NCBI GenBank assembly: GCA_035048495.1
Contig: CM068546.1
Coordinates: 31,328,674-31,392,673, forward strand
Source of the DNA: Euptelea pleiosperma
Lineage: Eukaryota; Streptophyta; Magnoliopsida; Ranunculales; Eupteleaceae
Length of the DNA: 64,000 bases
Direction of reading: 5' to 3'
Shown here one piece after another: positions 51,756 to 64,000 of the stretch (position 1 is its first letter; the number at the start of each line of letters is the position of its first letter). The position numbers and the translations under genes are program-made. Under the pieces are notes generated by a model. That model saw only the letters and a program-made list of their open reading frames with translations. It did no database searches and was not told the origin of the DNA.

Positions 51756-51764
51756 TATAAATTA
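51756..51764 (+). promoter_or_regulatory. TATA box of MPK16
   Basis: TATAAATTA, followed 10-25 bp on by a pyrimidine tract (TTTCCTCTCTCTTCTCTCTC), the usual plant start-site context. It sits only 12 bp beyond the Pack-MULE's target duplication. Confidence 0.6.
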
Positions 51765-51924
51765 AATATTATTTCCTCTCTCTTCTCTCTCCCTCTTCAA
51801 AAACACCGTTCCCAGATTTTCGCTTCTGTCTGAAATCTAAACTAAACAAGTACTCCAAAATCATTCTTTGCTTCTTCGGATCCCTATCAAAGTTTTGCGT
51901 TTTTTTTTGCTACTCTTAGCAGAA

Positions 51925-52530
51925 AAGAATCAAGGTTCATTTTGCTCTATAAAATACTAGTTTTCCAGCTACATTTAGCGACATATTAGAGATTGCCGCC
52001 TGCTTTGATCCTCCAAATTTCGGTTTTTCCGCTAGTTTAGCGGAAGAAATTAGAGTTCTACGCTTCAGTTTGATCTGGAAACTATTGTTTCCGTGTACAT
52101 TCAGCGGCAAATTTTTTAGGGACTCACGTCTACTTCTGTTCATAAAAATTTCGCTTTTTCGTTGTCTGTTACAAGTATTGAAGGAACTAAGGTTTCTGCT
52201 TCATTCGATCTCAAGAAAGATATTTTTGGCAGCGAAATTTGTTGTTTTCTCTCCATTTTGATCTTAAATTTTGCTTTTCAATACTTTAGAGACGAAATTA
52301 GAGTTACTGCTCTGTTTAGATCTCAACTTGATTGTTTCAGCTAGTTATAGCAGAAAAAATTAGTGATAGTTGTCCTGTCCTCCTAAGTCTTGGTGTCTTT
52401 TGGACTGTTTAGTTTAGTATTTTCTTCCTGTTGATCTAAAGATCTCCGTTTTTCAGTTAAGTTTAGCTCTGAATTGCCCAACTTTGATCTTAATTTACTG
52501 TTGATCTCAGGATCCTGTTTCTAGCTAGTT
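51925..52530 (+). repeat. Degenerate tandem repeat in MPK16 5' leader
   Basis: Units of about 60-65 bp: TTTAGCGG, AAATTAGAGTT, CTGCTT, TTTGATCTC, then TTTCGGTTTTTC and AGCTAG, recurring roughly eight to ten times (for example near 51972, 52037, 52100, 52290, 52465). Confidence 0.65.
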
Positions 52531-52694
52531 TTTTATTCAATTTTAGTGAATTCTGCTACCTTATTCTGAAAATTTCAGCTTGTCTGTCAGTTTTAGTTGC
52601 TAAGTTAGGCTGTACTTCTTTTTTGATTTTTCAAGTTCGTGAGATGTGTTCATCCAGTTCCTGCTTTGAAGAATTTTAAGCCTTTATTGCTAAG

Positions 52695-55600
52695 ATGCAG
52701 CCTGATCAGCGGAGGAAGGTAAAAAAAAATTAATATTTTTTTCCTTTTACAATTGCCTTTATTTTAGCCATTCATCTGCAAGATCGAATTTGATGGTTAA
52801 GGATGCAATTGCTTGTGTTTCTCCAGATCTTCTTGTTAAACCAATTAGTGAAATTGGTTTTTCAAGTTTGGCTTTTTTGATGACCAAAGTGGGTGTCCTT
52901 CATGCAGCTCCGTAGATTTAGTATGATTCTTCACTACCACTGCATAGACAGGGTTCGCGTTTTGATGAATTCCATTTTATGCAGGAAAATTATCAGTCTT
53001 GGGATTTTGCAATTTTAGTTTTTCCCTTGTTCTCTCTCCGGCTCTTCTCTTTTTGTTGGATAAAAGGGTTCTGTGCCATTTCTTATAGGATCTTTTGGAT
53101 CTCCATTTTAGGGAATAATGAGTTTACCTTCATTGTGTATACGACATATATTATGTTTAAGTTGAAAGTCAATGTCAACTACCAACTGTACGATATAGAC
53201 GTTCTTTTGCAACCACTAAATTGTGATACCTTTCATGCATAGGAGAGATTTCTCTTGTCATGGTTCAAGACGTAAGCCAAATGTTTCTAATATCTCGTGT
53301 GTCTACTTCTATGTTGAAATTTCATCTAGCCAAATATATTATTCAGAATATGTGCAAAAGGGATCATAACTGTTCATTCTTTGGTTGAAATCTATATTTC
53401 AGAATTGCCTCTTGATCTTGACCTATTAAATTCCTTCTTCTATGTTGGAAATTCCCTCTGCTCATGATTGTGTTCAATCAGTGCCTGTTGGTTAATATTT
53501 GACGTTTTTATGATTGTATACTCATGTTAATAGCACATGCTTGTGAACTACATCTCAAAGTGGTGATTCATTTTCTCACACTTCTTTAATTGGTCATGTC
53601 AATCTCCTTAAATGGCATCAATTGGATGTCAGACTGATACAATTGCACCATCTTGTAATTTGTAATGCAGGTACCCGTGGAAATAGATTTTTTCACCGAG
53701 TATGGTGAGGGGAGCAGATACAGAATAGAAGAAGTAATAGGTAAAGGAAGCTATGGTGTTGTTTGTTCTGCATTCGATACACATTTGGGGGAGAAAGTCG
53801 CGATTAAGAAGATCAATGACATCTTCGAACATGTGTCTGATGCCACACGCATTCTTCGTGAGATTAAGCTTCTTAGACTCTTGCGCCATCCTGACATTGT
53901 GGAAATCAAGCACATCCTATTGCCTCCTTCGAGAAGGGAATTCAAAGACATATATGTGGTTTTTGAACTCATGGAATCTGATTTGCACCAGGTTATTAAA
54001 GCAAATGACGATTTGACACCGGAACAGTATCAGTTCTTTCTTTATCAGCTTCTTCGAGGTTTGAAGTACATACACACAGGTTGTTTAATGCTACTAATTT
54101 TCTCATTAGCTTTTTTGGATTTGCCTTTAGACTGCTTGATTGAAAATATTTATTGATCTTTTTTCGTATAGATAAGCATATGTGACCATGTTTACAACTC
54201 AAGTGGTTGCCAACTGATTTTGCTTATTCCAGTTCTGACTTTTTCTTTTTTTCTTTTCTGGATTATATTCATTGATGTTGCAGCAAATGTTTTTCATCGC
54301 GATTTAAAACCAAAAAATATTTTAGCAAATGCTGATTGCAAACTCAAGATATGTGACTTCGGTCTTGCAAGAGTAGCCTTCAACGATACTCCCACCACCA
54401 TTTTTTGGACAGTAAGTGCCCCTTATGTCAACTCGGTGCACACTTTAATATTCTTCTTCTCAACTTGTTGTTTCTGGGATAAAAAATTGATGATGTTTTG
54501 TATCATGCAAATTCATGGTTTCAACTTCCTGTGCTTGCAGGACTATGTTGCAACAAGATGGTACAGGGCCCCTGAATTGTGTGGATCCTTTTTCTCAAAG
54601 GTGCATAAACCGCTTTTTATCATGAAACTATGAAAGGCTTCATGAGAAATTTTGAAGGCTTCACGCTCCATATTTTGTCTAGCCATGATCCGTCGAAATC
54701 ATCCACAATCTTGTATATGGCATATAATGCTTTCTGGCACCGGAAATATTGCCCACTATTCCATTACATGCTTCATTCTTGAATTTCCTCCCTTCCTGTT
54801 TTTATTGCTCACTGCATGCATACCGCATCATGGCACATGATGGCATGTAACATGGGTTAATTTCACACTTGTTAGTATTCATATAAACTTTCTTTCACAG
54901 TTATCAACAGACATGGAACAACGGAACCCTACTGGAGTTTCCATACAGCATAAGTCTCACAGGGAACCGCGATCTTGGGTCTTGAAAGAAATCAATTATT
55001 CATTCTGTTGAACAAATAAAACACTCTGGAATAATTGTGGTCCAATAGCAAAAAACAAATAATCGAACTCCTGTGGTACGGACGAACTGTCCATTTTTCT
55101 TTTTATAATGGAAATTGAGTAGGCTTTCAAATAGGAGTGTCAATGGATAGTCGAAAATTTGAATCCGTATTCAAATAATTGGATATTATCCAAAAACTTC
55201 GGATATCGGATTTGGATTTCGATAATTCTTGATATTTGAATACTTTTCAGATACGGATTCTGATATTGATATATCTGAATCAATGATATCCGATCCAATA
55301 TATTATAGAAATATAATAATTTAATTTATTATATATTGTATAGTAGATTATGTTACATTTTTTAAATATATAATTATATTTATTGTATGATTTATTATTA
55401 TATAAATTTAATAATTTATTATACATCCGATTGGCTTATCGGGCAAATTGGATAATCCGATAAGTTATCGGATTCAAATTTGAATATTGAGTCAGCATTT
55501 CCGTCGGATTTCAAATTGAATTCGGTTATCGGATTTTTTTCTTTCTTTTTTTGGATTTGGATATGGTTATATTCGATTTGAATAATATCTGTTGACAGCC

Positions 55601-58600
55601 CTACTTTCAAACAGATTAATTGGGGTCTTCCAGATTGCATGATGTGGAGATTGGGGTTTGGATAGAAGTGGAGAAAGTGGACAATGTTTTATATTTCTAT
55701 GGCATTATTTTCTAATCATATCGGTCGTTAGTATGGCTCTTTAATCGCTTGAGAGGCTTCAGGAAGAGGAACCTCTATATTGTTTCTATCTTCCCTGGTA
55801 GTTGAGGCTCTTAGGCTGCATTTGGGTAAGCTCAAAATAAGATAAACGTGAGCTTATAGCTTATGGAAAGCAGTTTTTCCTGGTTTTAAGCCAATTTTTC
55901 TGGGTTAGGCAGAAGACATTGAAATTTGGCTTATCGCTTATAGCTTATGCGGGAAACACTTGTAAAAACGCAGATGCTCAAATTGAAACTTAAGTGGAAC
56001 TCTTTAAATACCTACAACGCCCTTCTATTCCTTCAATACAAATTCTAAATGACCACTAAACCTGTGATGAAACTTTTTATATGACATAAATATTCTTCTA
56101 ATGAATTCATAAGTAAATGACCAATTCATCCTTTCTTACCCAAACCCAATGCTGTAGCCTATAGCTATAAGCTACAAGCTCCGGTTAAGCTTACACAAAC
56201 GCAGCCTTAGGCAAACCATATCAAGGTCTGTTTCCATTGTTTAATTGAAAGGATTAAAGCGAGTCATCAGGAGGCTTAGAATTCTCACCTTTAAGTTTTC
56301 AAATTGAGCAGACTTGTAATACTAAGCTACTTAGAAGCATTATCAGGTCTCAAGTTTTGTAGGTTGACATATAGAATGATGGAATATATAATTTTTGTCT
56401 CCTTGATTTGGTATCATAATGGAGATACAAGTTGATATAATTCAATACCTCAACTTTAGTGCCTGCTAAACTCAGATCACCTACCATTTGGGCTTCATTT
56501 TGCATGGTAGTCTCTGAGACAACACTGCATTGAGTAGAAAATTACACTTGCATGATATGGAGTGTGCTCAGTCAAATTGATGGGTGCTCTTAACCAACCA
56601 TAAGATTTCCTAGACCTCATAGTCATAAGTTATATGAAGCCGAGAGCTTGTTAATGATTTACTACCACACCTTGGTGTTTTTAGGCTTGGATTGGACTGC
56701 CGAAAGAATAATAGACTTAGCCAAGCCCTTTTGTTGAGAACCAAGGCCTGGTTGCCGCCTAACTGGCAATGCTATTTGAAAAAAGTCTACCCTTCTGCCA
56801 ATTAAATACATTGAAATCCCAACAAAATTTACTGTATGCCATAACCTATATGTAACAAATGGTGGTTCAGAGTTTTATTTTCCATTCTATACTAAAGACT
56901 TAGTTGAGGGAACTCAGGGAAGGACTTTTTGCGTATCACTCAGCATATGTTATAAAACTGAAGTTGGTAGATACAGTAAGTCCTGAGGCTTTCACTTTCT
57001 TGTCTATTTGTTGCAGTACACACCAGCAATAGATATATGGAGCATCGGCTGCATCTTTGCTGAGGTTTTAACTGGGAAACCTCTCTTTCCTGGAAAAAAT
57101 GTGGTTCATCAATTGGATCTGATGACCGATCTGTTAGGAACACCTCCTGCCGAAGCCATTGCCAGGGTTGGTTTCCTGTCGTAAATCCGTTGTCTCAATA
57201 TGAATGCAGTCGTCATTTATTAAGTGTATCATACCTCCTGAGTTAATTTAATCCTGTTTATGCGATCACTTCTCTCTTACTTACAGGTACGCAATGAGAA
57301 GGCCCGCAGGTACTTAAGCAGCATGCGCAAGAAAAAACCTGTACCTTTCTCCCACAAATTTCCAAATGCAGATCCCCTAGCACTTCGTTTGTTAGAAAGG
57401 ATGTTAGCATTTGAACCCAAGGATCGACCTACTGCTGAGGAGGTACAGTGGGCATGCTTTTTGCTCTTTCAGTTCTTAAGATGTCCATGCTCCGTCTAAC
57501 AGAGAGAAGTTGTGCCACAAGGTGTCAGGCTTTGGCGGATCCCTACTTTAGGGGATTGGCCAAGGTCGAGAGGGAGCCTTCTGCTCAGCCGGTAACAAAG
57601 ATGGAGTTTGAATTCGAGAGACGGAGGATAATGAAGGACGACGTACGAGAGCTCATTTATCGAGAAATCCTCGAGTACCATCCAAAGATGTTGAAAGAGT
57701 TCTTAGAGGGAACAGAGTCAATGGGTTTCATGTATCCAAGGTATTCATTCCAAATTAAATTTCTGATTTTCAAAACTTTGTAATCTAGAGACCCAATCCT
57801 GGAGGTCTGGACTTTTTAAGTCAGTCTAAAAAAGCAAGTCAAACCATTTATTTGCCCCATGTGATACCATTTTCACAGTCCCACTAAGGTGATATCAACT
57901 CTTATTTACACAGTTACTGAAAATTTTCAAAGTTTTTCTAATCTTTGTGACATTGGCTTGGATGTCTATGTCCTGGTTACTTAGAAATAACATAAATTTA
58001 AAAACAAATCTGAACCTTCAGTCATTGGATGCGCAAATCCAAAAGCAATGAGCCGTGTGGTACAGGACATTCTTTAATGTTAAAGCTCTGAACAAAGCAC
58101 ACTTAACCAGGAAACTGAGAACCATCAACCCGAACCCATAATCCTCGATAGCCGAAAGGATGTACATTTGTGTCTTAGTTCCTAGAGTCTAAGACTTGGT
58201 CTAGAACTATAGAAGCCAAACTTGAGTCCTTGTTTTCCGAACTTAAACCTGAATTTGGTACCTGATTTTCATAACACCAAACTGAGACATGAGTCATCCC
58301 AGATTTTGAATTTCTAAGCAATACATCCTAAACATAAAAGCTTTGAACTTCAGCACATTGGAAAACCTCTATTACTGCTCGTGGCCTATCTTGAGCCCCA
58401 TTTCCTGCTCTCCAGGAGCCAAAAGCAGAAGATGAAAGTGTTGGGTAGAAAGAACAATAAACAAACAAAAGACAAAGACAAACAACCACAACACAGAGAT
58501 TTACGTGGTTCCCTCTAGATTGAGGTACGTCCACGGATCCATACCGATTCCACTGTGCTCTAGGGCAAAAGAAACACTCACAATACAAATGGGATACTCG

Positions 58601-60044
58601 TCTCTGATCAACCGAGGTATATATAACCCCAAGATGAAATTAGGGTTTCCGTATCTCTATGTAAAAGTACGAAAACGCCCTTAAGGAAAAAGTCCTCCCA
58701 TGTACAGTACTTCTACCAACATCAGGCTCCACATAACATAACAGAAAGATGCAATTCTAAGACCATATGTATGCCATTTTAGTTACTGTTTTGAACTCTT
58801 CAACTCTAGGATAAGGCCTTTATTTTCTTCTACTCAAAACTTTCAAATCTAAGACCCCACATGTAACAGTTTGTGACTCTTAAATTTTTCACAGTGCTGT
58901 TGACCAATTTAAGAAGCAGTTTGCTTACCTTGAGGAGCACTACGGGAATGGTGCAACAGTTGCTCCGCCTGAGAGGCAACATGTATCGTTACCCAGGTAT
59001 ACAATTTTATACTTGCTGTTCTATTTATCTTTATTGGAGTGTCATTGAGGCCGCTGTTGCGAATTTTGTGTATGCAGACCATGTGTTTTATATTCAGACA
59101 ACCCAACACAGAAGTCGGCTGAGGTCACTGATGATTTTTCCAAGTGTTGCATCAAGGAAATCGAGAAACCGCAACCGGACAGGAGTTGTGGGATCTCTAT
59201 GACAAGGGTTCCTCTCCAAGTTCCTCAGAGAGCCCAAGGTGAAGTGAATTCCTTAATTTTGATTGCCCCAACATCTTATAGAACACTACTTAGAAGGCCA
59301 GCATTTTATCAATGTTTAGAAATTGTTTAGCATTGTAGGTTTCCAAACTACGACTTAATTCTTTCCAAGGTTTTAAATAACGAAATAACAGCTGCCACCG
59401 ATGATGGTGGTGGTGGGCCTTATTGATAATTATAACAGTGATGAAGTTGTGTTCTTTAACAGTTATCAATTGTTTGCTATTAATTTTTATTTATTACAAT
59501 TTTAATAAAATGTTATAATGTCCCTAAAATATTTGAATGAAGGCTGTTATAACGGAGAGAATGGTTCATAAAGACTATTGTAGTGGACTCAAGGCTATAA
59601 AGTTAAAACATATCATCACTTGACTGAGTTTTTACGAAAAAAAAAATTATCACTTTGTGACTTGCCTGAGTAAAAAATAACTTGGCTAAATCGGAGTTCC
59701 AACTGATTTTATCCTTGTTGGAGTAGTTCCTTATATTGATTGAAACTGCTTTTATCATAGGTGGTGCTGCAAAGCCTGGGAAAGTTGTTGGTTCGGTGCT
59801 GCGTTATGACAACTGCGTAACAGCAGCAGTGGAGGTTTTTGAACTGCGAAGGATGGTCAGGGACCCAGTTGTTCCGACTCAATATACCATTCCTGGCTGT
59901 TCATATCCAGGAAGGAATCCTACCTGTAAAAGTGAGAGAGAAGATGAAAGGCTAGAAGGATCCAATGGGGTGCAGCCAATGCCACAGTACATCGCAAGGA
60001 AAGTGGCTGCAGCTCAAGGCGGACCCGGTGGTCACTGGTACTAA
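52695..60044 (+). CDS. MPK16: Mitogen-activated protein kinase, group D (TDY), MPK16 type
   Basis: Exons: 52695-52718, 53671-54079, 54284-54411, 54541-54600, 57017-57166, 57287-57442, 57529-57740, 58895-58996, 59078-59238, 59761-60044; 561 aa, all phases agree. Starts [20 protein letters not shown] as in MPK16 orthologues. Kinase features: glycine loop GKGSYG 32-37, ATP lysine K54, catalytic HRDLKPKN with D151, DFG 169-171, activation loop T187-D188-Y189 (TDY, not TEY). The long C-terminal extension typical of group D is present ([39 protein letters not shown]), ending GGPGGHWY. Cytosolic/nuclear signalling kinase; substrates unknown here. Intron 4 (2.4 kb) carries two MITEs; intron 6 is 86 bp. 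Looks functional. Confidence 0.97.
55132..55603. mobile_element. hAT-like MITE in MPK16 intron 4
   Basis: TAGGAGTGTCAATGGAT ... ATCTGTTGACAGCCCTA, flanked by CTTTCAAA on both sides (8 bp, perfect). AT-rich core. Confidence 0.85.
55814..56206. mobile_element. Tourist-like MITE in MPK16 intron 4
   Basis: GGCTGCATTTGGGTAAGCTC ... AGCTTACACAAACGCAGCC with TTA on both sides. Inner arms pair GAGCTTATAGCTTATGG with CTATAGCTATAAGCTAC. Confidence 0.88.
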
Positions 60045-60614
60045 ATCCGTAGCAGGTTCTCAGTGGATATCGACATTACATTTCCAGCTCGATGGTGGGA
60101 GTCCTTGCTACAATCACTTGGCCATCGCCAACTAAGTAGACGCACTCTATTAGGAGAATGAACATTCTTCAGTAAATTTTCTTGGTGCACATCTATATGA
60201 GCAACAGAACTTGGAAGAGTCGAGCCTTCCCTTACTGATGGGGAAGAGGAAGGATGAGTTATTTCAGTTCTGGCATGTATATTACTGATGTGAAGTAGTT
60301 AGGGATATGGATGGATCCTATGACCATGACCTTGTCGCTGCCCGGTTAATATCATGGATAAGGACTGGGAGAACTTTCCCAAGGAAAGAGACAGGAAGGG
60401 AGATGGGAGGAGATCCATTGTTTTATCTATTTTCTGTCGTGTGTGGTTGTCATTTGTGCTTATACTTTTGTGCGTTATTTGTTTCTCTATTGAATAAGAA
60501 CCTCTGTTTTATCATTTCTTCCAACTGAAACTATTGTTGGATTTTTAGGCTGGAGACTTGCCGTGCTTGGTGACTGGATAAAAAATATTACGTTTGTTTA
60601 GCCGTAACGTCCAC
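60045..60614 (+). other. MPK16 3' flank / probable 3' UTR
   Basis: No coding motif. A weak poly-A signal-like GAATAAGAA lies at about 60492. UTR end not determined. Confidence 0.5.
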
Positions 60615-60870
60615 ATTGTTAGAACCTTTACCGGGCCACAAGCCGCCATTCCTCTAAAAAAGATATATTGTTAGGAGTGAGCAAACTTTAGCCTTTATAC
60701 CATAATCGACATCACACTCTACGGGCCCCGTGATTCGATCCTGTGACCTTTTTGGCTCTTACGGTAATCAACCTCACACCCACGGGCCAATTCTGTGATT
60801 TGATCACATGAGCCTTTGGCTCTAACGGCGATCGACCTCCCACCGCGCCCTTAGGGAGCACCATTATTGA
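60615..60870. repeat. Dispersed repeat, copy 2
   Basis: Matches 16266-16460 (AGCCGCCATTCCTC, AAAAGATAT, TTTAGCCTTTATACCA, GATTCGATCCTGTGACC), then repeats its own GTGATTTGATCACATGAGCC-like half again. Confidence 0.65.
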
Positions 60871-60929
60871 CCCCCAACACAAGGAATAACATGCCCCTTC
60901 CATTTTCTAATCTAAAAAATTATCTAAAG

Positions 60930-61115
60930 GGTTGGGCTTAGGGGACCTCCTTTTTCTGACTTCGTCTAATGGGCCGTTCGGTGGTTGTCAGCGCCGAGCT
61001 GGCATCACTTTTTCACTTCTTTCAGCACTGACAACCACTGTTGGATTTGTGAAATCCATGGCTGAGAGCGCCTGAACACCAAGGGGGTCAGAAAAAGGGT
61101 CCTCAGAGCCTGAGC
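60930..61115. mobile_element. Family D fold-back MITE
   Basis: Left TTAGGGGACCTCCTTTTTCT with CGGTGGTTGTCAGCGCCGAG is mirrored by CACTGACAACCACTG and AGAAAAAGGGTCCTCAGAGC. A half copy lies at 61507-61610. Confidence 0.7.
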
Positions 61116-62400
61116 CACTTACATAATACCGGAATCCAGTGATAGAAGAAATTGGGGTTGGTCCAATTGCAAGTGGTCCTTGTCCATAAAATTCACTGAT
61201 ATCTAGTTGTGTCAAGAGCATAAGTCCATGATATCTATTTCCTATCACTAGAATTTCCTCTATTTTCTGTGTTCTAATCACAAAAACATCATGTGAAAAT
61301 TCAAAAAGCGACTTGGAATTGCGCATACCCGCTTGCATAAACTGCTTGTTGAAAGCTCACGTCATACCATACTGCGAAGCTAGCTCAAGCGGAGGTAAAG
61401 ACCCAAGTGATCCGTGTATAAAAAAGGAAAGGGTCGGGCGAAGAAAGGCTCAGATTCCCTATCTGCATTCCGTTGTATATTAACTACCTAAAAGTATACA
61501 TTTTTAGGGTCAGGCTCTGAGGACCCCCTTTTTCTGACCCCTCTCGGGGCGTGGATTTTGAGAATCCAACAGTGGTTTAATGAAAAAAGTGAATGCCAGC
61601 TCAGCGCTCCGTCGCAAAGTAGATCCATTTCCTGTGAAGACCTTATCATTACCATTATTGAGCTAATATAAGAGAATTCAGTGAGTATAAGAGAACTTTT
61701 GGCAACCAATTTTGAGTTCATTACATCAGTAATTTTCAAGAGCAGAATAATGCTTGAATTAATCGCCCCGCGGTTCTGCGGAAACCGACAATCAACCACA
61801 ACCAATGGCAATTTGGAAAGAACAAGGAAAACTAAAGAAAAATAATCACACACAAAAAAAAACACTGATTTACGTGGTTCACCATTAAGGCTACATCCAC
61901 GGGTGACGACAATCTTATATTATATGCAAATTGAAAAATTACAAAATACACAGAACACACGGGTATATATGTACGAGTACCAAACCCTATACCCAAATTA
62001 ACCATGAACAGCTGGGTCAGAACCTTACATGAGCCCAAGTATAAGAAGGATCCTTGATGTAGATTTTCAAATTCAATTTTGACTCAGTGTCTCCCATGTA
62101 TCCTTCATCATTGTGTCCTGTGATCAAAGATCAGACGGAGATCATTCGTAATTGGAGGCACATTTCATAAAGTATATACACATGAACACATTCAGTCATC
62201 ATATATGCACTTAAAAATCAGCTTTATTGGTGATTTCTAACCGTTAGATTTGAGTCTTTTTATGGTTTGATTTTTAACGGTGGGATTTGAAAATGATTTG
62301 GGGTACTAAGATCGAACCATTATAAATCACCAATCAAGCTGATTTTTCGACTGTAGGTCCAGTCCATCTAGGGCTTGGCCTTACGTCCATATGGTCAGTG
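61116..62400. other. Intergenic repeats, no gene
   Basis: Holds a half family D MITE (61507-61610), an LTR-like block with TGATTTACGTGGTTCACC and TACATCCACGG (61860-61910, related to 58500-58540 in MPK16 intron 7), and a half family A MITE (about 62200-62400). Confidence 0.55.
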
Positions 62401-62752
62401 GAGTAGAACTTTGCTGACGGAAGTCCACGGACCACAATATGAGCCATGAGGTACTCTTAGACAATACTGACCGTATGAATGTTTGGTCCATCCCTAGCTG
62501 GACATATGTACCAAAAATAGCCTGATTAGTGATTTCAAACCTTTGGATCTTTAGGAAAAAATTTAGATGCAGAGGATGAGTGGAAAATCTTGACCACTCA
62601 TCTTCAATTATTCAAGATGCCAACCTAACTACAGTTAACCTTTTAAATCTTTTATTTGTACCTCCAAATAATGCTCATATTATAGGGTTTAAAATCAACC
62701 CGTGAAAATGACTCCAATACAACATCTGTGGGCGGTCAGCAAAGTTCTACTC
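62401..62752. mobile_element. Family A MITE beside the LRR gene
   Basis: GAGTAGAACTTTGCTGACGG ... GGTCAGCAAAGTTCTACTC, perfect 17-bp ends. Lies 88 bp downstream of the LRR gene's stop codon. Confidence 0.8.
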
Positions 62753-62839
62753 AATATAACTAGTCTCAAATCTCAAACAAACAAAAAGAGAGTTGCGTTG
62801 TCTCACCAGGATACAAAAGTAAAGGAGCTTTGAAAATTG

Positions 62840-64000
62840 CTAGTTGGAGCAGCACGGGAGAGTAATGTTGCCGATGCATCTGCTCTTCAACTCCATGAGA
62901 CCACCACTACATCCATCCCTTTCTCTTTCTCTCTCCCCAGGCGGAGGCCTCCATGTTGGGATGATGCTGACCTGTGGAACATGGGCAATCTTGTGCCAGT
63001 CCTCTCCCTTCTCCTTCTCGCATCGCTTCTCTAGATGAGGGCATTCTTCAATTATCAGAGTTTGGAGGGAGGTGAGGTGTTGAAGCCCTTTTGGCAAGAA
63101 AGTCAGATTCTTGCAATCGTTTATCTCCAGAGTTCGAAGCGATGTGAGATTGCCTAGCCACTCTGGAAAAGCCATCAGCCTCGAACATTGCCAGATATAT
63201 AGAAATTGAAGCGTTGTAACGTGTTGTAACCCCTCTGGCAAATACGTCAACTTATCCAAGTTAGAAATGTCCAGTGATCGAAGGGCTGTTAAGTCCTGAA
63301 AATCCTCTGGTAAGAATTCCAGATCTCCGCAATGACCAATATACAAATTCTCAAGGGTTGTTAGATATCTCAGCCCCTCAGATAGAGATGTTAGACTATC
63401 ACAACCTATAATGGTCAAATGTGTAAGAGATTTCAACCCTTGGATCCCCTCCTCCGGCAATGACTTAAGCTTCTGGCAATCCATAAAATGCAAACTTTTC
63501 AGACCAATGTGATTTCGTAGAAGTCCTTCTGGTATAGATATCAGCTCATCAAATTTTCCAATATGAAGGGTAAGAAGAGAAGTAAAGTTCGCTAAAGATC
63601 TTAGTATTATTTCATTGCATCTCCACAGAGTTAAATTTTCAAGAGATGGTAGCAATGGGAGGGTAATCAACTTGGGGCATTCGCAGATTGTCAAGCTGGA
63701 AAGACAATGGAGCACTTCTCTTCCCATCTCTTTCGACCATTCCTCCAAATTAAGCATGTTTTCAATCCGGAGACGTTTTAGTGATGGGAATCCCTTACTA
63801 CCGTACAACTCATTGCCGATGTGTGTCACAGAATCCACTCCATTTATAAGGAGGAACTGAAGGTGGGGTAGTTGCCCAAGTGGGGGAAGACGTTCACATC
63901 TTCTACAGTCGATGAGTCTAATCTCAACCAAATTCGAAAGCAGCAAATTATCCATCCAACTTGAAAGCTTCACACCCTTGTAGTTCATTATCTCCAATCG
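62840..64000 (-). CDS. NBS-LRR (RGA-type) disease resistance protein, C-terminal LRR part
   Basis: Open to the right edge, so 5' partial; 387 residues visible. Reads EIMNYKGVKLSSWM then LVEIRLIDCRRCERLPPLGQ, the hallmark LRR start of RGA-like CNL immune receptors (intracellular effector sensors). About eleven LRRs follow with C-x-x-L or D-C-x-x-L and LPEGL patterns, for example TALRSLDISNLDKLTYLPEG and TSLRTLEINDCKNLTFLPKG. The usual end CPHLEKRCEKEKGEDWHKIA and HVPQ is present, but the frame runs about 35 residues further through ERERERD to CCSN. No stop or frameshift in the visible part. The NB-ARC and coiled-coil parts, if present, lie beyond 64000. Confidence 0.92.
   Translation of the reverse strand, partial: RLEIMNYKGVKLSSWMDNLLLSNLVEIRLIDCRRCERLPPLGQLPHLQFLLINGVDSVTHIGNELYGSKGFPSLKRLRIENMLNLEEWSKEMGREVLHCLSSLTICECPKLITLPLLPSLENLTLWRCNEIILRSLANFTSLLTLHIGKFDELISIPEGLLRNHIGLKSLHFMDCQKLKSLPEEGIQGLKSLTHLTIIGCDSLTSLSEGLRYLTTLENLYIGHCGDLEFLPEDFQDLTALRSLDISNLDKLTYLPEGLQHVTTLQFLYIWQCSRLMAFPEWLGNLTSLRTLEINDCKNLTFLPKGLQHLTSLQTLIIEECPHLEKRCEKEKGEDWHKIAHVPQVSIIPTWRPPPGERERERDGCSGGLMELKSRCIGNITLPCCSN

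Noticed and set aside
58439..58722. Possible solo LTR (TGTTGGG...CCAACA) in MPK16 intron 7
   Set aside because: Contains LTR-like TTTACGTGGTTCCC but I found no target-site duplication and the ends also pair as a fold-back; left unclassified.

Overview
This is nuclear DNA from a flowering plant. Every gene found is eukaryotic with many GT-AG introns, the proteins are plant orthologues (MED33, TDY-class MAP kinase, RGA-type LRR), and the space between is AT-rich and full of plant-type LINEs, solo LTR, TRIMs, tRNA-derived SINEs and MITEs. The species cannot be named from the sequence.

Layout, left to right. (1) 1-8377, minus: the 5' end of a Mediator subunit 33 (REF4-like) gene. Two exons are visible, separated by a 7.7 kb intron holding a LINE that is itself split by a solo Copia-type LTR. 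(2) 8378-17876: intergenic repeats, including a four-deep nest of MITEs, a SINE, a hAT-type MITE inside one arm of a direct duplication, and a 67-bp copy of an exon of the next gene. (3) 17877-23648, minus: a seven-exon RNA exonuclease (REXO4/ISG20L2-like) with zinc fingers, a GC-AG intron, and a TRIM in intron 1. (4) 23649-28984: MITEs and broken LINE pieces. (5) 28985-34954, minus: complete nine-exon ribonucleotide reductase small subunit, 342 aa. (6) 34955-39237: nested MITEs, a second TRIM, a Mutator-like MITE and a four-copy tandem array. (7) 39238-43550, plus: complete seven-exon dienelactone-hydrolase-family protein, 239 aa. (8) 44429-47839, minus: complete LSM2, 93 aa, whose first coding exon is the ATG alone. 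(9) 47840-52694: MITEs, a Mutator-like element, and a Pack-MULE candidate directly upstream of the next gene's TATA box. (10) 52695-60044, plus: complete ten-exon MPK16-type MAP kinase, 561 aa. (11) 60045-62839: repeats. (12) 62840-64000, minus: C-terminal LRR part of an NBS-LRR resistance protein running off the right edge.

The genes are not an operon or pathway. They are ordinary plant genes for transcription (MED33), RNA turnover and splicing (exonuclease, LSM2), DNA precursor supply (RNR2), a hydrolase, signalling (MPK16) and immunity (LRR). All exon joins given were checked by reading frame and splice phase by eye; UTR limits were not determined. I found no evidence of a new gene system. 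The novel content is in the transposons: precise target-site duplications, deep nesting, and two cases of apparent gene-fragment capture.
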